Assembly (NCBI RefSeq): GCF_019218885.1
Contig: NZ_JAHUWT010000006.1
Span: 222,233 to 286,232, forward strand
DNA: 64,000 bases
Direction of reading: 5' to 3'
Origin: Bordetella sp. BOR01
GTDB taxonomy: Bacteria; Pseudomonadota; Gammaproteobacteria; Burkholderiales; Burkholderiaceae_B
The notes beneath the pieces were generated by a model. The model did no database searches and was not told the DNA's origin. It was given only the letters and a program-made list of their open reading frames with translations. This document shows, piece after piece, positions 1 to 8,646 of the stretch; position 1 is the stretch's first letter; each line of letters begins with the position of its first letter. The translations under genes were made by a program, and so were the position numbers.

Positions 1-410
1 GTGCCGCTGCGATCTTCATCCAGGGTATAGACGTGGCGGGTACCGGCCTGGCCGGCTACCCGCTGCATCCACGCCAGGTTCTTGCTGCTGCACACCACCA
101 CCGCGGGCTCGGCATCGCCCAGGAAATAGGCGACTTCGGTCTCGCGATAGGCCGTGTTCAGGGGCAAGTACACGAAACCGGCGCGCAGCGTGGCCAGGTA
201 CAACAGCAGGGCCTCGGGCGACTTCTCGACCTGCACCGCCACCCGTGCGCCCTCGGGCAGGCCCAGCGACGCCAGCAAGTTGGCCAGGCAGGCGCTGGCG
301 CGATCGATGTCATCCCAGGTGTAGAGCAGGTCGGGGGTTTCCAGCGCGACCTTGCTGCGGTCGGCGGGGAAACCGCCCGCCAGTGTGGTGTACAGGTTGG
401 CGTTGCTCAC
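1..410 (-). CDS. matB: Malonyl-CoA synthetase (N-terminal part, cut by window edge)
   Basis: Adenylate-forming enzyme expected to activate malonate to malonyl-CoA with ATP and CoA in the cytoplasm. Only the first 136 residues are inside the window. They read as the N-terminal part of an acyl-CoA synthetase (for example LLYTWDDIDRASACLANLLA near residue 28); the P-loop and later adenylation motifs lie outside. A GTG start at 408-410 is chosen because it follows the stop of the upstream crotonase by five bases and has GGAGAC just before it. The malonate assignment rests on the operon partners, a malonyl-CoA decarboxylase and a GntR regulator. Another short-chain acyl-CoA synthetase is possible. 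Confidence 0.75.
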   Translation of the reverse strand, partial: MSNANLYTTLAGGFPADRSKVALETPDLLYTWDDIDRASACLANLLASLGLPEGARVAVQVEKSPEALLLYLATLRAGFVYLPLNTAYRETEVAYFLGDAEPAVVVCSSKNLAWMQRVAGQAGTRHVYTLDEDRSG

Positions 411-415
411 CTTGT

Positions 416-1213
416 CTAGTCTCCAGTGAATACGGGCGGCCGCCCGGCCAGGAAGGCACTGACACCTTCCTGATGGTCGCGGCTATCGGCATAAGAAAAG
501 AAATCTTGATAGTCGGCTTCGGCCAGCGGCGTGGCCTGCAGCAGCCGGCGCGCCTGGCGTTTGTTGATGCGGGCGGCCAGCGGCGCGCCGCGCATGATAC
601 GTTCGGCGCTGGCGCGTGCCTGCGCGGCCACCTCGGCGTCAGGCACGACGCGGGTCAGCAGGCCCAGCCCCTGTGCCTCGGCACTGTCGAACACCCGCCC
701 TTCCAGCAGAATCGCCAAGGTCGCGGCCGGGCCGGCCAGCGCCAGCAGGCCGCGCATTTCATCGGGAGCCATGGGAAAACCCAGCCGGTTGATAGGAACG
801 CCGAAGCGCGCCGATGCGCCGGCGATGCGCAGGTCGCACTGGCAGGCGATTTCCAGGCCGCCGCCCACGCACACGCCCTCGATCTGGGCCACGACGGGAT
901 GCGGGCATTGCGCCACGGCAGCCAGGGCCGGTGCCAGCACCTGCTGATGATAATGGCGCACCTGCCGGACATCGCCGCGCACCGCCGGGAACTCGCGGAT
1001 ATCTGCGCCGGCGGCGAACTGTCCGCCCTGGCCGCGCACCACCACGCAACGCACGGCCGGGTCGGTGGCCAGCGCCTCGAACACACTGCGCAACTGCGCC
1101 CACATGGCAACCGTGATGGCGTTCAGGCGCCCGGGATGCGACAGCGTGACCCAGGCCAGCGCGCCCTCGCGCGCCAGCAGCACCTGCCCCGAAGGTAGCG
1201 TATCGTCGTGCAT
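416..1213 (-). CDS. Enoyl-CoA hydratase/isomerase family protein in the malonate operon
   Basis: Crotonase-fold protein of 265 residues acting on an acyl-CoA thioester. The oxyanion-hole segment QFAAGADI is at residues 65-72 and GGGLEIACQCD at 118-127. The first crotonase glutamate is present (E121), but the second catalytic position seems to be isoleucine (I141), so plain hydratase activity is uncertain. The start at 1213 is preferred over a start 24 bases upstream because it follows the decarboxylase stop and has GGATAGGG before it. It lies between the malonyl-CoA decarboxylase and the malonyl-CoA synthetase, which ties it to malonate or a related dicarboxylate. Its exact reaction is unknown. 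Confidence 0.85.
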   Translation of the reverse strand: MHDDTLPSGQVLLAREGALAWVTLSHPGRLNAITVAMWAQLRSVFEALATDPAVRCVVVRGQGGQFAAGADIREFPAVRGDVRQVRHYHQQVLAPALAAVAQCPHPVVAQIEGVCVGGGLEIACQCDLRIAGASARFGVPINRLGFPMAPDEMRGLLALAGPAATLAILLEGRVFDSAEAQGLGLLTRVVPDAEVAAQARASAERIMRGAPLAARINKRQARRLLQATPLAEADYQDFFSYADSRDHQEGVSAFLAGRPPVFTGD

Positions 1214-1220
1214 GGCCGCC

Positions 1221-2522
1221 CTATCCGATGCGCGCAATGCCGCGGCTGACGCGCGGCTTGCCTTCGCCGAGCCGGGTCAGGTTGGCATCCAGGTCATCCA
1301 GGTCGTACAGGTAATTGACCATCATGCCGCAAGACTGGCCCAGCCCCTTGGTCGAGGTATCGGCGGCCCAGTTCAGGCGCTCGATGCGTGCGCCATTGCC
1401 CAGGTGAAAGCGCGCCACGGGATCCAGCGGCTGGCCGTTCTTCATGGACAACAGATAATGCGCCGCCAGCTTCAGGCCCGCGCGCTGCACGACTTCTGAC
1501 GGCTTGCCGCCGGCGGCCTTGGCCAGCCGCGCCGCCCAGCGTGCGCCGTCGGGCGCGCCGGCGCGGGTGCGGGCCTTGTCGCGCACAATGGCCTCGACCT
1601 CTTGCGCGCTCAGGCGCGACAGCCAGTCGACCAGGCCCGGCATGGGCGACAGCGTGGCGAACGAGCGCAGCTTGGGCAATTCCTCGAGCAGGCATTCGAT
1701 GACTCGCTTGAGCAGGAAGTTGCCGAAGCTGATGCCGCGCAACCCCGGCTGCGTGTTCGAGATCGAATAGAAAATGGCCCAGCGCGCCTTGTCCAGGTCT
1801 TGCGGCGGCGCAGCCATGTCCAGCACCGTCTGCACGTTGTCGGCCATCTGCGTCGCGAAGGCCACTTCGACGAAGATCAGCGGCACGTCGGGCATCTGCG
1901 GATGGAAGTACGCATAGCAGCGGCGGTCGGGCGCCACGCGATGGCGCAGGTCGTCCCACGAGCGGATCTCGTGCACGGCCTCGTAGATGATCAGCTTTTC
2001 CAGCAGCGAGGCGGGCGAATCCCAGGTCAGCGGGCGCAGTTCCAGCAAGCCCACGTCGAACCATGCCGACAGCAAGGTTTCCAGGTCTTTGTCCAGGGCC
2101 TGCAAACCGGCCACTTGCTTGCGCCAGCGCAGCATGTCGGCGCGCAAGGCCACCAGGAAACGCAAGCCGTCGGGCAAGGCATTGAAGCGCTTGAACAGCT
2201 TCGGGCCGTGGTCGCCGCGCGGCTCGAGGCCGGCGCCGACTTGCGCCAGGCCGGCCAGCAATTCGCGCCGGCGCTTGCTGTCGGCGGCGGCATAGGCGCC
2301 GCACCAGGCGCGCGCCAGTTTGTTGGCGGCCACGTCGGTCAGGCGGGCCTGGAACAGGGGCAGGATCTCGGCGGTGCCGGGCAGTTTGCCGCTGTTGTTC
2401 CACAGGCGGCCCAGCCGGGCCATCAGGCCGGCGCTTTCCACCGCGGCGTCGTCATCCGGCAAGGTATCGCCCTCAGGCGGCCGGGCGCCGCGCGCGAACG
2501 GACTGGAGTCTAGGGCGGTCAT
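1221..2522 (-). CDS. matA: Malonyl-CoA decarboxylase
   Basis: Converts malonyl-CoA to acetyl-CoA and CO2. The 433-residue protein matches the MCD family along its length: the segment HPQMPDVPLIFVEVAF in the middle, SNTQPGLRGISFGNFLLK further on, and the C-terminal FHLGNGARIERLNW at about 372-385, which carries the histidine that is catalytic in studied MCDs. The start at 2522 has a perfect AGGAGG eight bases upstream and overlaps the end of the GntR gene by 50 bases, so the two are co-transcribed and probably translationally coupled. With the downstream synthetase it forms the usual malonate to malonyl-CoA to acetyl-CoA route. Confidence 0.93.
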   Translation of the reverse strand: MTALDSSPFARGARPPEGDTLPDDDAAVESAGLMARLGRLWNNSGKLPGTAEILPLFQARLTDVAANKLARAWCGAYAAADSKRRRELLAGLAQVGAGLEPRGDHGPKLFKRFNALPDGLRFLVALRADMLRWRKQVAGLQALDKDLETLLSAWFDVGLLELRPLTWDSPASLLEKLIIYEAVHEIRSWDDLRHRVAPDRRCYAYFHPQMPDVPLIFVEVAFATQMADNVQTVLDMAAPPQDLDKARWAIFYSISNTQPGLRGISFGNFLLKRVIECLLEELPKLRSFATLSPMPGLVDWLSRLSAQEVEAIVRDKARTRAGAPDGARWAARLAKAAGGKPSEVVQRAGLKLAAHYLLSMKNGQPLDPVARFHLGNGARIERLNWAADTSTKGLGQSCGMMVNYLYDLDDLDANLTRLGEGKPRVSRGIARIG

Positions 2523-3234
2523 GGGCTGCCTCCTGGGTGGGGGATGAAGAAGAATCGGGTACCGCATCGGCGGCGTCGTCGGCCTGGCTGGCCAGCAGGC
2601 GCAAGGCGTCGAGCTGGCGCAGCAGGTGCTTGCGCGCCAGGGCCTCGGCGGCATCGGGGTCGCGCGCCTTGAGGGCGGCGAAAATCGCCAGGTGCTCGGC
2701 GCACGACTCGGCGATGCGGCCCGGCACGGTCAGGCTCTTGTGGCGAAACAGGCTGAGCACCTTGCGCAGGTTGCCCACCATGTCCGACAGCCAGCGGTTG
2801 TCGGCCAAGGTCTGCACCGCTTCGTGGATCAGGAAATTCGTGTCGTAATACGCATCGACCCGGCCGGCGGCAGCATGGGCTGCCAGCGCCTGGTGCAGCG
2901 GCTCGAGCGCTGCCAGTTCGGCATCGGACGCTTTCAGGGCGGCTTCGTGGGCACAGCGCCCTTCCAGCATGGCCATCAGCGGGAAGATGTCTTCCAGGTC
3001 GCGCAGCGACAACTCGTTGACAAAGCAGCCGCGGCGCGGCTCCAGCCGGACCAGGCCTTCGGTGGCCAGCACCTTCAGCGCTTCGCGCAGCGGCGTGCGC
3101 GATATGCCCAGCAGGCCGGTCAGGCGGGTTTCATCGATCCATTCGCCACTGGCCAAGGCCTGCGACCGGATCATGGCGCGCAGGCGATCGGCGACCTCTA
3201 GATACAACGCTTGCCGGACGATGGGAGCGGTCAT
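2473..3234 (-). CDS. matR: GntR/FadR-type transcriptional regulator of the malonate operon
   Basis: DNA-binding regulator of 253 residues. A winged helix-turn-helix covers roughly residues 8-75 (recognition segment GISRTPLREALKVLATEGLV at 43-62), followed by an all-helical FCD ligand domain to about residue 220 with histidines in NFLIHEAV and CAEHLAIF that fit the FCD metal site. It is the first gene of the malonate operon and overlaps the decarboxylase. An imperfect 25-base inverted repeat 18 bases upstream of its start is a good candidate for its own operator, so it probably represses the whole operon until malonate or malonyl-CoA is present. The symbol is by analogy with MatR. Confidence 0.85.
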   Translation of the reverse strand: MTAPIVRQALYLEVADRLRAMIRSQALASGEWIDETRLTGLLGISRTPLREALKVLATEGLVRLEPRRGCFVNELSLRDLEDIFPLMAMLEGRCAHEAALKASDAELAALEPLHQALAAHAAAGRVDAYYDTNFLIHEAVQTLADNRWLSDMVGNLRKVLSLFRHKSLTVPGRIAESCAEHLAIFAALKARDPDAAEALARKHLLRQLDALRLLASQADDAADAVPDSSSSPTQEAAHDRPRLQSVRARRPAA

Positions 3235-3251
3235 TGGGGGCTCGCGAGCGA

Positions 3252-3276
3252 TTCCTGTAATTCATAATTATAGGAA
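3252..3276. promoter_or_regulatory. Candidate MatR operator (inverted repeat)
   Basis: Two 11-base arms, TTCCTGTAATT and AATTATAGGAA, separated by CAT; 10 of 11 positions are complementary. It sits in an AT-rich stretch just upstream of the GntR gene start and is the only clear symmetrical site there. The symmetry is seen; the role as autoregulatory operator is inferred from GntR family habits. Confidence 0.6.
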
Positions 3277-3356
3277 AGCTCATCATACCTGCCGACCCCG
3301 GGCACGGGAAGCCCCCATGGAACTGGGGGAATCCCGCAGGTGCGGCAAATGGCGGG

Positions 3357-4127
3357 TCAGAGATGCAGGACGCCCGCCACGGCGTGGCGTATCAGGGCGC
3401 GGGCCCAGCGCCGGGCTGGCAGGCCGTACTGGCCTTCCACCTGCTCGGCGCGCGCCAGCAGCCGGGCCGGCGTGATGGCCAGCGGCGGGCCGGTGAAGGC
3501 CAGCACGATCTGGTTGCCTTCGTCGATCTCGGGCAGCAGCACGATACGGTCGTCGAAAGCCCGGCGCAGATTCTCGATATTGCGGCCGAAGCTTTCATGC
3601 TGGCCGAACAAATTGACCGACAGCACGCCGATTTCGCCCAGTACCCGCCGGCAATCGCGGTAGAAAGCCACCGAGTCGCGCACCGGCCCGCGTGCGGACG
3701 CGTCGTACAGGTCGACCATCAGTACCGGGCAGCGGCCCGCATGGCGCGGATCGGCCACCCAGGCGGCCGCATCGTCATGCTCCACCGACAAGCGCGGCAC
3801 GCTGGGCAGGCGAAAGAACATCTGGCATACGGCCGTGACTTGCGGGTTCCATTCCACCGCGGCCACGGGGCTGCGGGTGTGCTTCAGGCAGAAGCGCGCC
3901 AGCGACCCGGCCCCCAGCCCCAGCAGCCCGATGGACTCTTCTTCGGGAGGGTCCAGGAACAGCAGCCAGGCCATCATCTGGGCGGTGTATTCCAGCACCA
4001 GGTCGGTGGGTGCCTTGATGCGCATGGCACCCTGGATCCATTCGGTGCCGAAATGCAGATAGCGGATGCCGTCGGCTTCGGAAAGCGTGGGCTGGTCGGA
4101 AGTGGCGGGAGAGCGTCGGGCAGGCAT
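3357..4127 (-). CDS. Spermidine synthase-like SAM-dependent protein
   Basis: Cytoplasmic protein of 256 residues with the Rossmann fold of the spermidine synthase/methyltransferase group. The SAM-binding glycine loop LGLGAGS is at 69-75, an acidic residue that would hold the ribose follows at E92 (VEWNP), and DDAAAWV and MVDLYD are the later motifs. Polyamine synthesis is not proven: many SpeE-like proteins of this length are annotated as spermidine synthases without evidence, and a general aminopropyl- or methyltransferase is equally possible. It stands alone on the minus strand between the malonate operon and the divergent gamma-glutamyltransferase-like gene, with a 58-base gap to the latter. 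Confidence 0.75.
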   Translation of the reverse strand: MPARRSPATSDQPTLSEADGIRYLHFGTEWIQGAMRIKAPTDLVLEYTAQMMAWLLFLDPPEEESIGLLGLGAGSLARFCLKHTRSPVAAVEWNPQVTAVCQMFFRLPSVPRLSVEHDDAAAWVADPRHAGRCPVLMVDLYDASARGPVRDSVAFYRDCRRVLGEIGVLSVNLFGQHESFGRNIENLRRAFDDRIVLLPEIDEGNQIVLAFTGPPLAITPARLLARAEQVEGQYGLPARRWARALIRHAVAGVLHL

Positions 4128-4185
4128 CGCGCGATTGTAGCCAGCGCGGTACCCTGTGGCCTGCCCCAGTCGCCAAGGAACACAG

Positions 4186-5772
4186 ATGCCCGATCAGTTC
4201 TCGACCACGCAGGTTGTACGCAAAACGGTGATCCGCACGGCCGGCGGGCTGGTGGCGGCCCAGCATCGCCGGGCCGCCGAAGCCGGCGCCCAGGTGCTGG
4301 CCGCCGGCGGCGATGCAGTCGATGCGGCGGTGGCCGCCTCGTTTGCCGCGGGCGTGGTCGAGCCCTGGATGAGCGGACCCATGGGCGGCGGCGCCATGAC
4401 CTTGTACCGCGCGGCCGAAGACCAGGCCAAGGTGGTGTATTTCGGCATGCGCTCGCCGGCCGGGCTGGATCCGGCCCACTATCCGCTAGCGGGCGACGGC
4501 GCCCTGTCGCCAGACCTGTTTCCCTGGCCGGCCGTGCAAGACGACCGCAATGCGCGGGGCGCCACGGCCGTGGCCGTGCCGGGCACGGTGGCGGGCATGG
4601 AACTGGCCCATGCCACCTATGGCCGCCTGCCCTGGCGCGACCTGCTGCAGCCGGCTGTGACGCTGGCTCGCGAAGGCTTGCTGGTCGACTGGTACACCAC
4701 CCTGATGATCGCCGGCGCGGCGCGCTGGCTGGCGCGCGATCCCGATGCAGCGCAGATGTTCCTGGACGATGGCACCTGGCCCAAGGCCGGCGGCTGGGCG
4801 GCCGCGGCCGGACAGCGCATTGCCCTGCCGCGCGCCGCCGACACGCTGGCCTACCTGGCCGAACAAGGCCCGCGCGCGTTCTACGACGGCGATATCGGTG
4901 CCCAGTTGGCGCGCGACGTGCAAGCCAAGGGCGGCTGCCTCAGCCACCAGGATTTGCGCAATTATCGGGCCCTGCTGCAAGAGCCCCTGTCGATTCCGTA
5001 TCGGGGCGGGCGCATCCATGCCGCACCGGAAATGACGGCCGGCCCCAGCCTGGCGCGCTGCCTGCAACGCCTGCAAGCCAGGCTGGCACCCGGCCAGGCG
5101 CCGGGCGCCGATGCCTTCACGGCCTACGCCGATGTGCTGCGCGAAGAATACCAATGGCGCCTGTCGAACATGGGCGACAACGAAGACCCGCGCACGCCCG
5201 CCTGCACCACGCATTTCAGCGTGGTCGACCGCCATGGCAACCAGTGCGCGGTGACGCAGACCCTGTTGTCGGCATTCGGATCGCATGTGGTGTCGCCCTC
5301 GACCGGCATGCTGCTCAACAACGGCATCATGTGGTTCGACCCCGAGCCGGGCAAGGCGAATTCGCTGGCGGCGGCGCGCCGCTGCCTGATGAATATCTGC
5401 CCGGTGGTGGGCGAAGCACAGGGACGGCGCTTTGCGCTGGGGGCCTCGGGCGGACGCAAGATCCTGCCGGCAGTGATGCAGCTGGTCTCGTTCCTGGTGG
5501 ATTACGGAATGACGCTGGAAGCCGCGTTCCACCACGCCAGGCTCGACGCCAGCACCGATGTGCTGACACTGGACCCGAAACTGCCGCGCGAGGCATACGA
5601 GGCCGTGGCGGCCAGCCACCCGCATGCTTCGGCGCCGCGCACGCTATATGCCTATGCCTATGCGTGCCCGTCCGGCGTGCTGCGGCAGGATGGATACAAC
5701 GAAGGCTGCACCGAGGTCATGTCGCCCTGGGGAGATGTGGCAGTGGGCGACCTGGATGCGGGTGCGGCATGA
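4186..5772 (+). CDS. Gamma-glutamyltransferase family protein (Ntn hydrolase)
   Basis: Member of the self-cleaving gamma-glutamyltranspeptidase family, 528 residues. The nucleophile region CTTHFSVVDRHGN is intact, with the likely cleavage and catalytic threonine at residue 342; glycine-rich ASGGRKILP follows in the small subunit. No signal peptide is visible, so it should be cytoplasmic, unlike glutathione-degrading Ggt. That favours an amidohydrolase or acylase on a small amide. The start at 4186 is chosen for AAGGAA six bases upstream; an in-frame ATG 30 bases earlier lacks a site. It overlaps the LysR gene by ATGA, so they form one unit, probably with the AtuA pair and Bug gene downstream. 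Confidence 0.85.
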   Translation: MPDQFSTTQVVRKTVIRTAGGLVAAQHRRAAEAGAQVLAAGGDAVDAAVAASFAAGVVEPWMSGPMGGGAMTLYRAAEDQAKVVYFGMRSPAGLDPAHYPLAGDGALSPDLFPWPAVQDDRNARGATAVAVPGTVAGMELAHATYGRLPWRDLLQPAVTLAREGLLVDWYTTLMIAGAARWLARDPDAAQMFLDDGTWPKAGGWAAAAGQRIALPRAADTLAYLAEQGPRAFYDGDIGAQLARDVQAKGGCLSHQDLRNYRALLQEPLSIPYRGGRIHAAPEMTAGPSLARCLQRLQARLAPGQAPGADAFTAYADVLREEYQWRLSNMGDNEDPRTPACTTHFSVVDRHGNQCAVTQTLLSAFGSHVVSPSTGMLLNNGIMWFDPEPGKANSLAAARRCLMNICPVVGEAQGRRFALGASGGRKILPAVMQLVSFLVDYGMTLEAAFHHARLDASTDVLTLDPKLPREAYEAVAASHPHASAPRTLYAYAYACPSGVLRQDGYNEGCTEVMSPWGDVAVGDLDAGAA

Positions 5773-6692
5773 CCACCAGCGCGCCGCCGAACATTTCGCT
5801 GTTGCAGATCAGGGCTTTCCTGGCGATCAGCCGCTACGGCAGTTTCACGCGCGCGGCAGAGGTATTGCATCGGACACAACCGGCAGTCACCCAGCAGATC
5901 CGTTCGCTGGAAGATTCGCTGGGCCTGAAGCTGTTCGACCGGACCACCCGCCAATTGCGCCTGACGGAAATCGGTGTCGATCTGGTGCCGGTGCTTTCCG
6001 CCATGCTTCAGCAGCTGGATGATGTTGTCGGCGCCACGCAAGACCTTCGGCACAGGCGCACCGGTACCGTGCGGCTGGGATGCTTGCCGTCGGTGGCTTC
6101 GTTGTACCTGCCCCGCCGCATCGCTGAATTCCGGCGCCATCACCCGGGGGTGTCGTTTCTGTTGAGTGATGGCCTGGGGGACCAGGTGGTGGCGATGGTC
6201 AACCGGGGAGACATCGACTTCGGCATCACTGATGTGCCGCAACCCGCGTCCGAGCTGATGATCCACCCGCTGCTGCAAGAGACCATTTGCCTGCTGTACC
6301 TGGAAGGCCATCCTGTCCAGGAAGCCGAAAGCGTGGATATCGACGAGCTTTCCAGGCACGACTTGATATTGATGGCACCCGGCAGCACGGTGCGGCGTAT
6401 TGTCGATACGGCGTTCGCCGCCCATGGCAGGATTGCAATGGCCACCTGCCAGGCTTCATACAACACCACCGCGATCGGGATGGTCCAGGCCGGACTGGGT
6501 GTTGCCCTGCTGCCGGCAAGCGGCTTCGACCTGGCACTGGACCCCCGCTTGCGCACCCGCCCCGTCGACATCGCGGGCCTGGACCGGCAACTGAGTATCG
6601 TCCGGCTCAAGAACAAGGCATTGCCGCCTTCGGCACAGGCTTTCATGGCCATGCTGAAGGCCGAGAAAGCCTTGCGATCACTGCGCGACTGA
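5769..6692 (+). CDS. LysR-family transcriptional regulator
   Basis: Regulator of 307 residues with an N-terminal winged helix (about residues 9-68, containing GSFTRAAEVLHRTQPAVTQQ) and a C-terminal periplasmic-binding-protein-like effector domain. Its ATG overlaps the stop of the gamma-glutamyltransferase-like gene (ATGA), so it is co-transcribed with an enzyme rather than divergent from its target, which is less common for LysR regulators. It is followed by an AT-rich gap with a perfect 16-base palindrome and a promoter-like pair, which may be its target site in front of the AtuA pair. The inducer is unknown. Confidence 0.9.
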   Translation: MTTSAPPNISLLQIRAFLAISRYGSFTRAAEVLHRTQPAVTQQIRSLEDSLGLKLFDRTTRQLRLTEIGVDLVPVLSAMLQQLDDVVGATQDLRHRRTGTVRLGCLPSVASLYLPRRIAEFRRHHPGVSFLLSDGLGDQVVAMVNRGDIDFGITDVPQPASELMIHPLLQETICLLYLEGHPVQEAESVDIDELSRHDLILMAPGSTVRRIVDTAFAAHGRIAMATCQASYNTTAIGMVQAGLGVALLPASGFDLALDPRLRTRPVDIAGLDRQLSIVRLKNKALPPSAQAFMAMLKAEKALRSLRD

Positions 6693-6715
6693 GCGCTTAT
6701 TTATAAGAATAATTA

Positions 6716-6749
6716 ATTTTTCTTGAAAAATATCTAATTTAACTAATAT
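6716..6749 (+). promoter_or_regulatory. Candidate promoter and operator before the AtuA pair
   Basis: A perfect palindrome with arms ATTTTTC and GAAAAAT around TT lies at 6716-6731. TTGAAA at 6723-6728 and TAATAT at 6744-6749 give a -35/-10 pair with a 15-base spacer, slightly short. The region is strikingly AT-rich compared with its surroundings. The palindrome has the TN11A shape favoured by LysR proteins. Alternatively it is a hairpin ending the upstream transcript. Confidence 0.45.
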
Positions 6750-6850
6750 ATCCGCGCCCCGTAGCATTGCCCGTGTCAGGAAAGACTCCGCCGCAGCGCA
6801 GGTTTTTCTTCCCTCTATCAGCCCCGAAAGGCTCGGCACAGGCACAGGCA

Positions 6851-7213
6851 ATGAAAACCATCGCACTGCGTGAACTGGCGCATTCCAGGTCAGGCGAAAA
6901 AGGCAATGATTCGAACGTCTCGGTCATCGCTTATGACCCGGCGCTTTTTCCGCTGATTCGCCAACAGGTCACTGTGGAGGCGGTCAGCCGCCTGTATGGG
7001 CCCATCACCAAGGGGACGATCCGCCGCTACGAATTGCCCGCCATTGGCGCCCTGAACTTTGTGCTGGAAAACGCGCTGGACGGCGGACGTTCCCGCACGC
7101 TTGCATTCGAAGAGTCCGGCAAGGCGCTGGCCTCGCTGATGCTGGCCTTGCCGGTAACGGTTCCGGACGACACGCCCGAGCGTGGCGCCCTGCGCATGCG
7201 GGAGGCCACATGA
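6851..7213 (+). CDS. AtuA-associated small protein (separate C-terminal AtuA domain)
   Basis: Protein of 120 residues matching the C-terminal domain found in AtuA proteins of acyclic terpene utilisation: HSRSGEKGNDSNVSVIAYD near the N-terminus is the hallmark, and YELPAIGALNFVLENAL follows. In many AtuA proteins this is fused to the large domain; here it is a separate gene directly upstream and overlapping it by ATGA, so the two products very likely form one enzyme. The ATG at 6851 is chosen because the conserved region starts right there; the ribosome site is weak, and an in-frame ATG at 6767 is a less likely alternative. The biochemical role is not established for the family. Confidence 0.75.
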   Translation: MKTIALRELAHSRSGEKGNDSNVSVIAYDPALFPLIRQQVTVEAVSRLYGPITKGTIRRYELPAIGALNFVLENALDGGRSRTLAFEESGKALASLMLALPVTVPDDTPERGALRMREAT

Positions 7214-8574
7214 AAAGCGTACGGCTGGGGTGCGGCGCCGCCTGGGCGCGCGATCGCTTCGATCATGCCCCCGATCTGGTGGCGCGCGGCAAGCTGGATT
7301 ACCTGTGCTTCGACTCGATGTCGGAAGTGACGATGAGCGCGGCCCAGGTGGCGAAGATGGACAATGCCTCGATGGTTCCCTACGACCCGTACCTGGTCGA
7401 GCGCATGCGTCCTATCCTGCAAGACTGCAAACGCAATGGCACCCGGATCATTACCAATCAGGGCTGGCTGGATCCCGTTGCCGCGGCGCGGCGCCTGGTG
7501 CAGTTGGCCCAGGAACTGGATATTGAAGGCCTGAAGGTGGCGGCGGTATCCGGCGGGCTATTGCACCGATCCATCGCCGACATGAACCTGAGCTTCAGCG
7601 AGACAGGCGAGCCCGTCGCACAGGCTCGGGACCGCATCCTGTCGGCCGAGGTCTACCTGGGCGCCGAAGGCATCGTGCAGGCATTGGACCAGGGCGCCGA
7701 CATCGTCATTACGACCCGGGTGGCCGACGCATGCGTATACCTGGGTCCGCTGGCGTACGAGTTCGGCTGGTCTTTCGACGATTGCCACGCCATGGCGCGC
7801 GGCATGATCATCGGCCATTTGATGGAATGCGGCACCCAGATCACGGGGGGGTATTTCGCCGACCCTGGCTATAAAGACGTGCCCGACCTGGCCAACGTCG
7901 GCGCACCGATCGCCGAAGTGACCGAGGCCACGGCGTTCATTACCAAATTGCCGGAAACAGGCGGGGTGGTTTCCGAAGCCACATGCAAAGAGCAGCTTAT
8001 CTACGAGGTGCAAGACCCGGCCACGTACTTCTGCCCCGATTGCATTGCGGACTTGACTCGGGTGTCGTTCAAGCAGGCCGGGGAAAACCGCGTCGAGATC
8101 CTGATGGACAAGCCGGGCCGACCCAAGACCGATACCTTGAAGGCGCTGATCGGCCTGGACGAAGGCTTCATGACCGAGGAAATGGTGCTGTTCGCAGGAC
8201 CGGGAGCGCTTGCCCGGGCGCAATTGACCCAAGGCATCCTGCATGAGCGATTCCGGAAAATCGGCCTGGATGCCAAAGAGATGCGCATGGATTACGTAGG
8301 CTTGAATGCCGTGCATCGCGAATCCACCCCGGCAACGGACGTGGAGCCTTATGAAGTGGTATTGCGTATCGCAGTCCGCACCGATACGCGGGCCGAAGCG
8401 GACAAACTTCGCAAAGAGGTGGATCCGCTGGCCGTGAACGGCACCTATGGAACCGGAAAGTGGTCCACGACGTCACCAGGTTCGCGGGTGCGCCCGGTGG
8501 TCGGATTGAGTTCGGCCCTGGTACCCCGCCAGAACGTGCCGTTCGAGATGACCCTGCATACGCGGCCCGGATAG
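7210..8574 (+). CDS. AtuA-like (DUF1446) family protein, large subunit
   Basis: Cytoplasmic protein of 454 residues matching the DUF1446/AtuA large domain: the N-terminal GCGAAWARDRF, then LDYLCFDSMSEVTMS and KVAAVSGG are typical. AtuA is required for citronellol and geraniol breakdown in Pseudomonas, but most homologues occur in unrelated carboxylate clusters and the reaction is unknown. The gene overlaps the small AtuA-domain gene by four bases, and a Bug binding protein follows after 72 bases. No carboxylase, citronellyl-CoA dehydrogenase or HMG-CoA lyase-like gene is next to it, so terpene degradation is not supported here. Confidence 0.85.
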   Translation: MKSVRLGCGAAWARDRFDHAPDLVARGKLDYLCFDSMSEVTMSAAQVAKMDNASMVPYDPYLVERMRPILQDCKRNGTRIITNQGWLDPVAAARRLVQLAQELDIEGLKVAAVSGGLLHRSIADMNLSFSETGEPVAQARDRILSAEVYLGAEGIVQALDQGADIVITTRVADACVYLGPLAYEFGWSFDDCHAMARGMIIGHLMECGTQITGGYFADPGYKDVPDLANVGAPIAEVTEATAFITKLPETGGVVSEATCKEQLIYEVQDPATYFCPDCIADLTRVSFKQAGENRVEILMDKPGRPKTDTLKALIGLDEGFMTEEMVLFAGPGALARAQLTQGILHERFRKIGLDAKEMRMDYVGLNAVHRESTPATDVEPYEVVLRIAVRTDTRAEADKLRKEVDPLAVNGTYGTGKWSTTSPGSRVRPVVGLSSALVPRQNVPFEMTLHTRPG

Positions 8575-8646
8575 CCACCGCGCCGCCGGTCTTCCGGCGG
8601 CCCACGACTCATTGGGACACAGAACCCATTTCAACGGAGACAAGTC

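Noticed and set aside
3363..6692. A 1109-codon open frame running through two genes
   Set aside because: Only its last 307 codons encode a recognisable protein (the LysR regulator). The rest is out-of-frame or antisense sequence of the spermidine synthase-like and gamma-glutamyltransferase-like genes, kept open by high GC.
7210..8574. Citronellol/geraniol (Atu) degradation pathway
   Set aside because: Only the AtuA-type pair is present; the carboxylase, dehydrogenase and lyase genes of that pathway are not adjacent.
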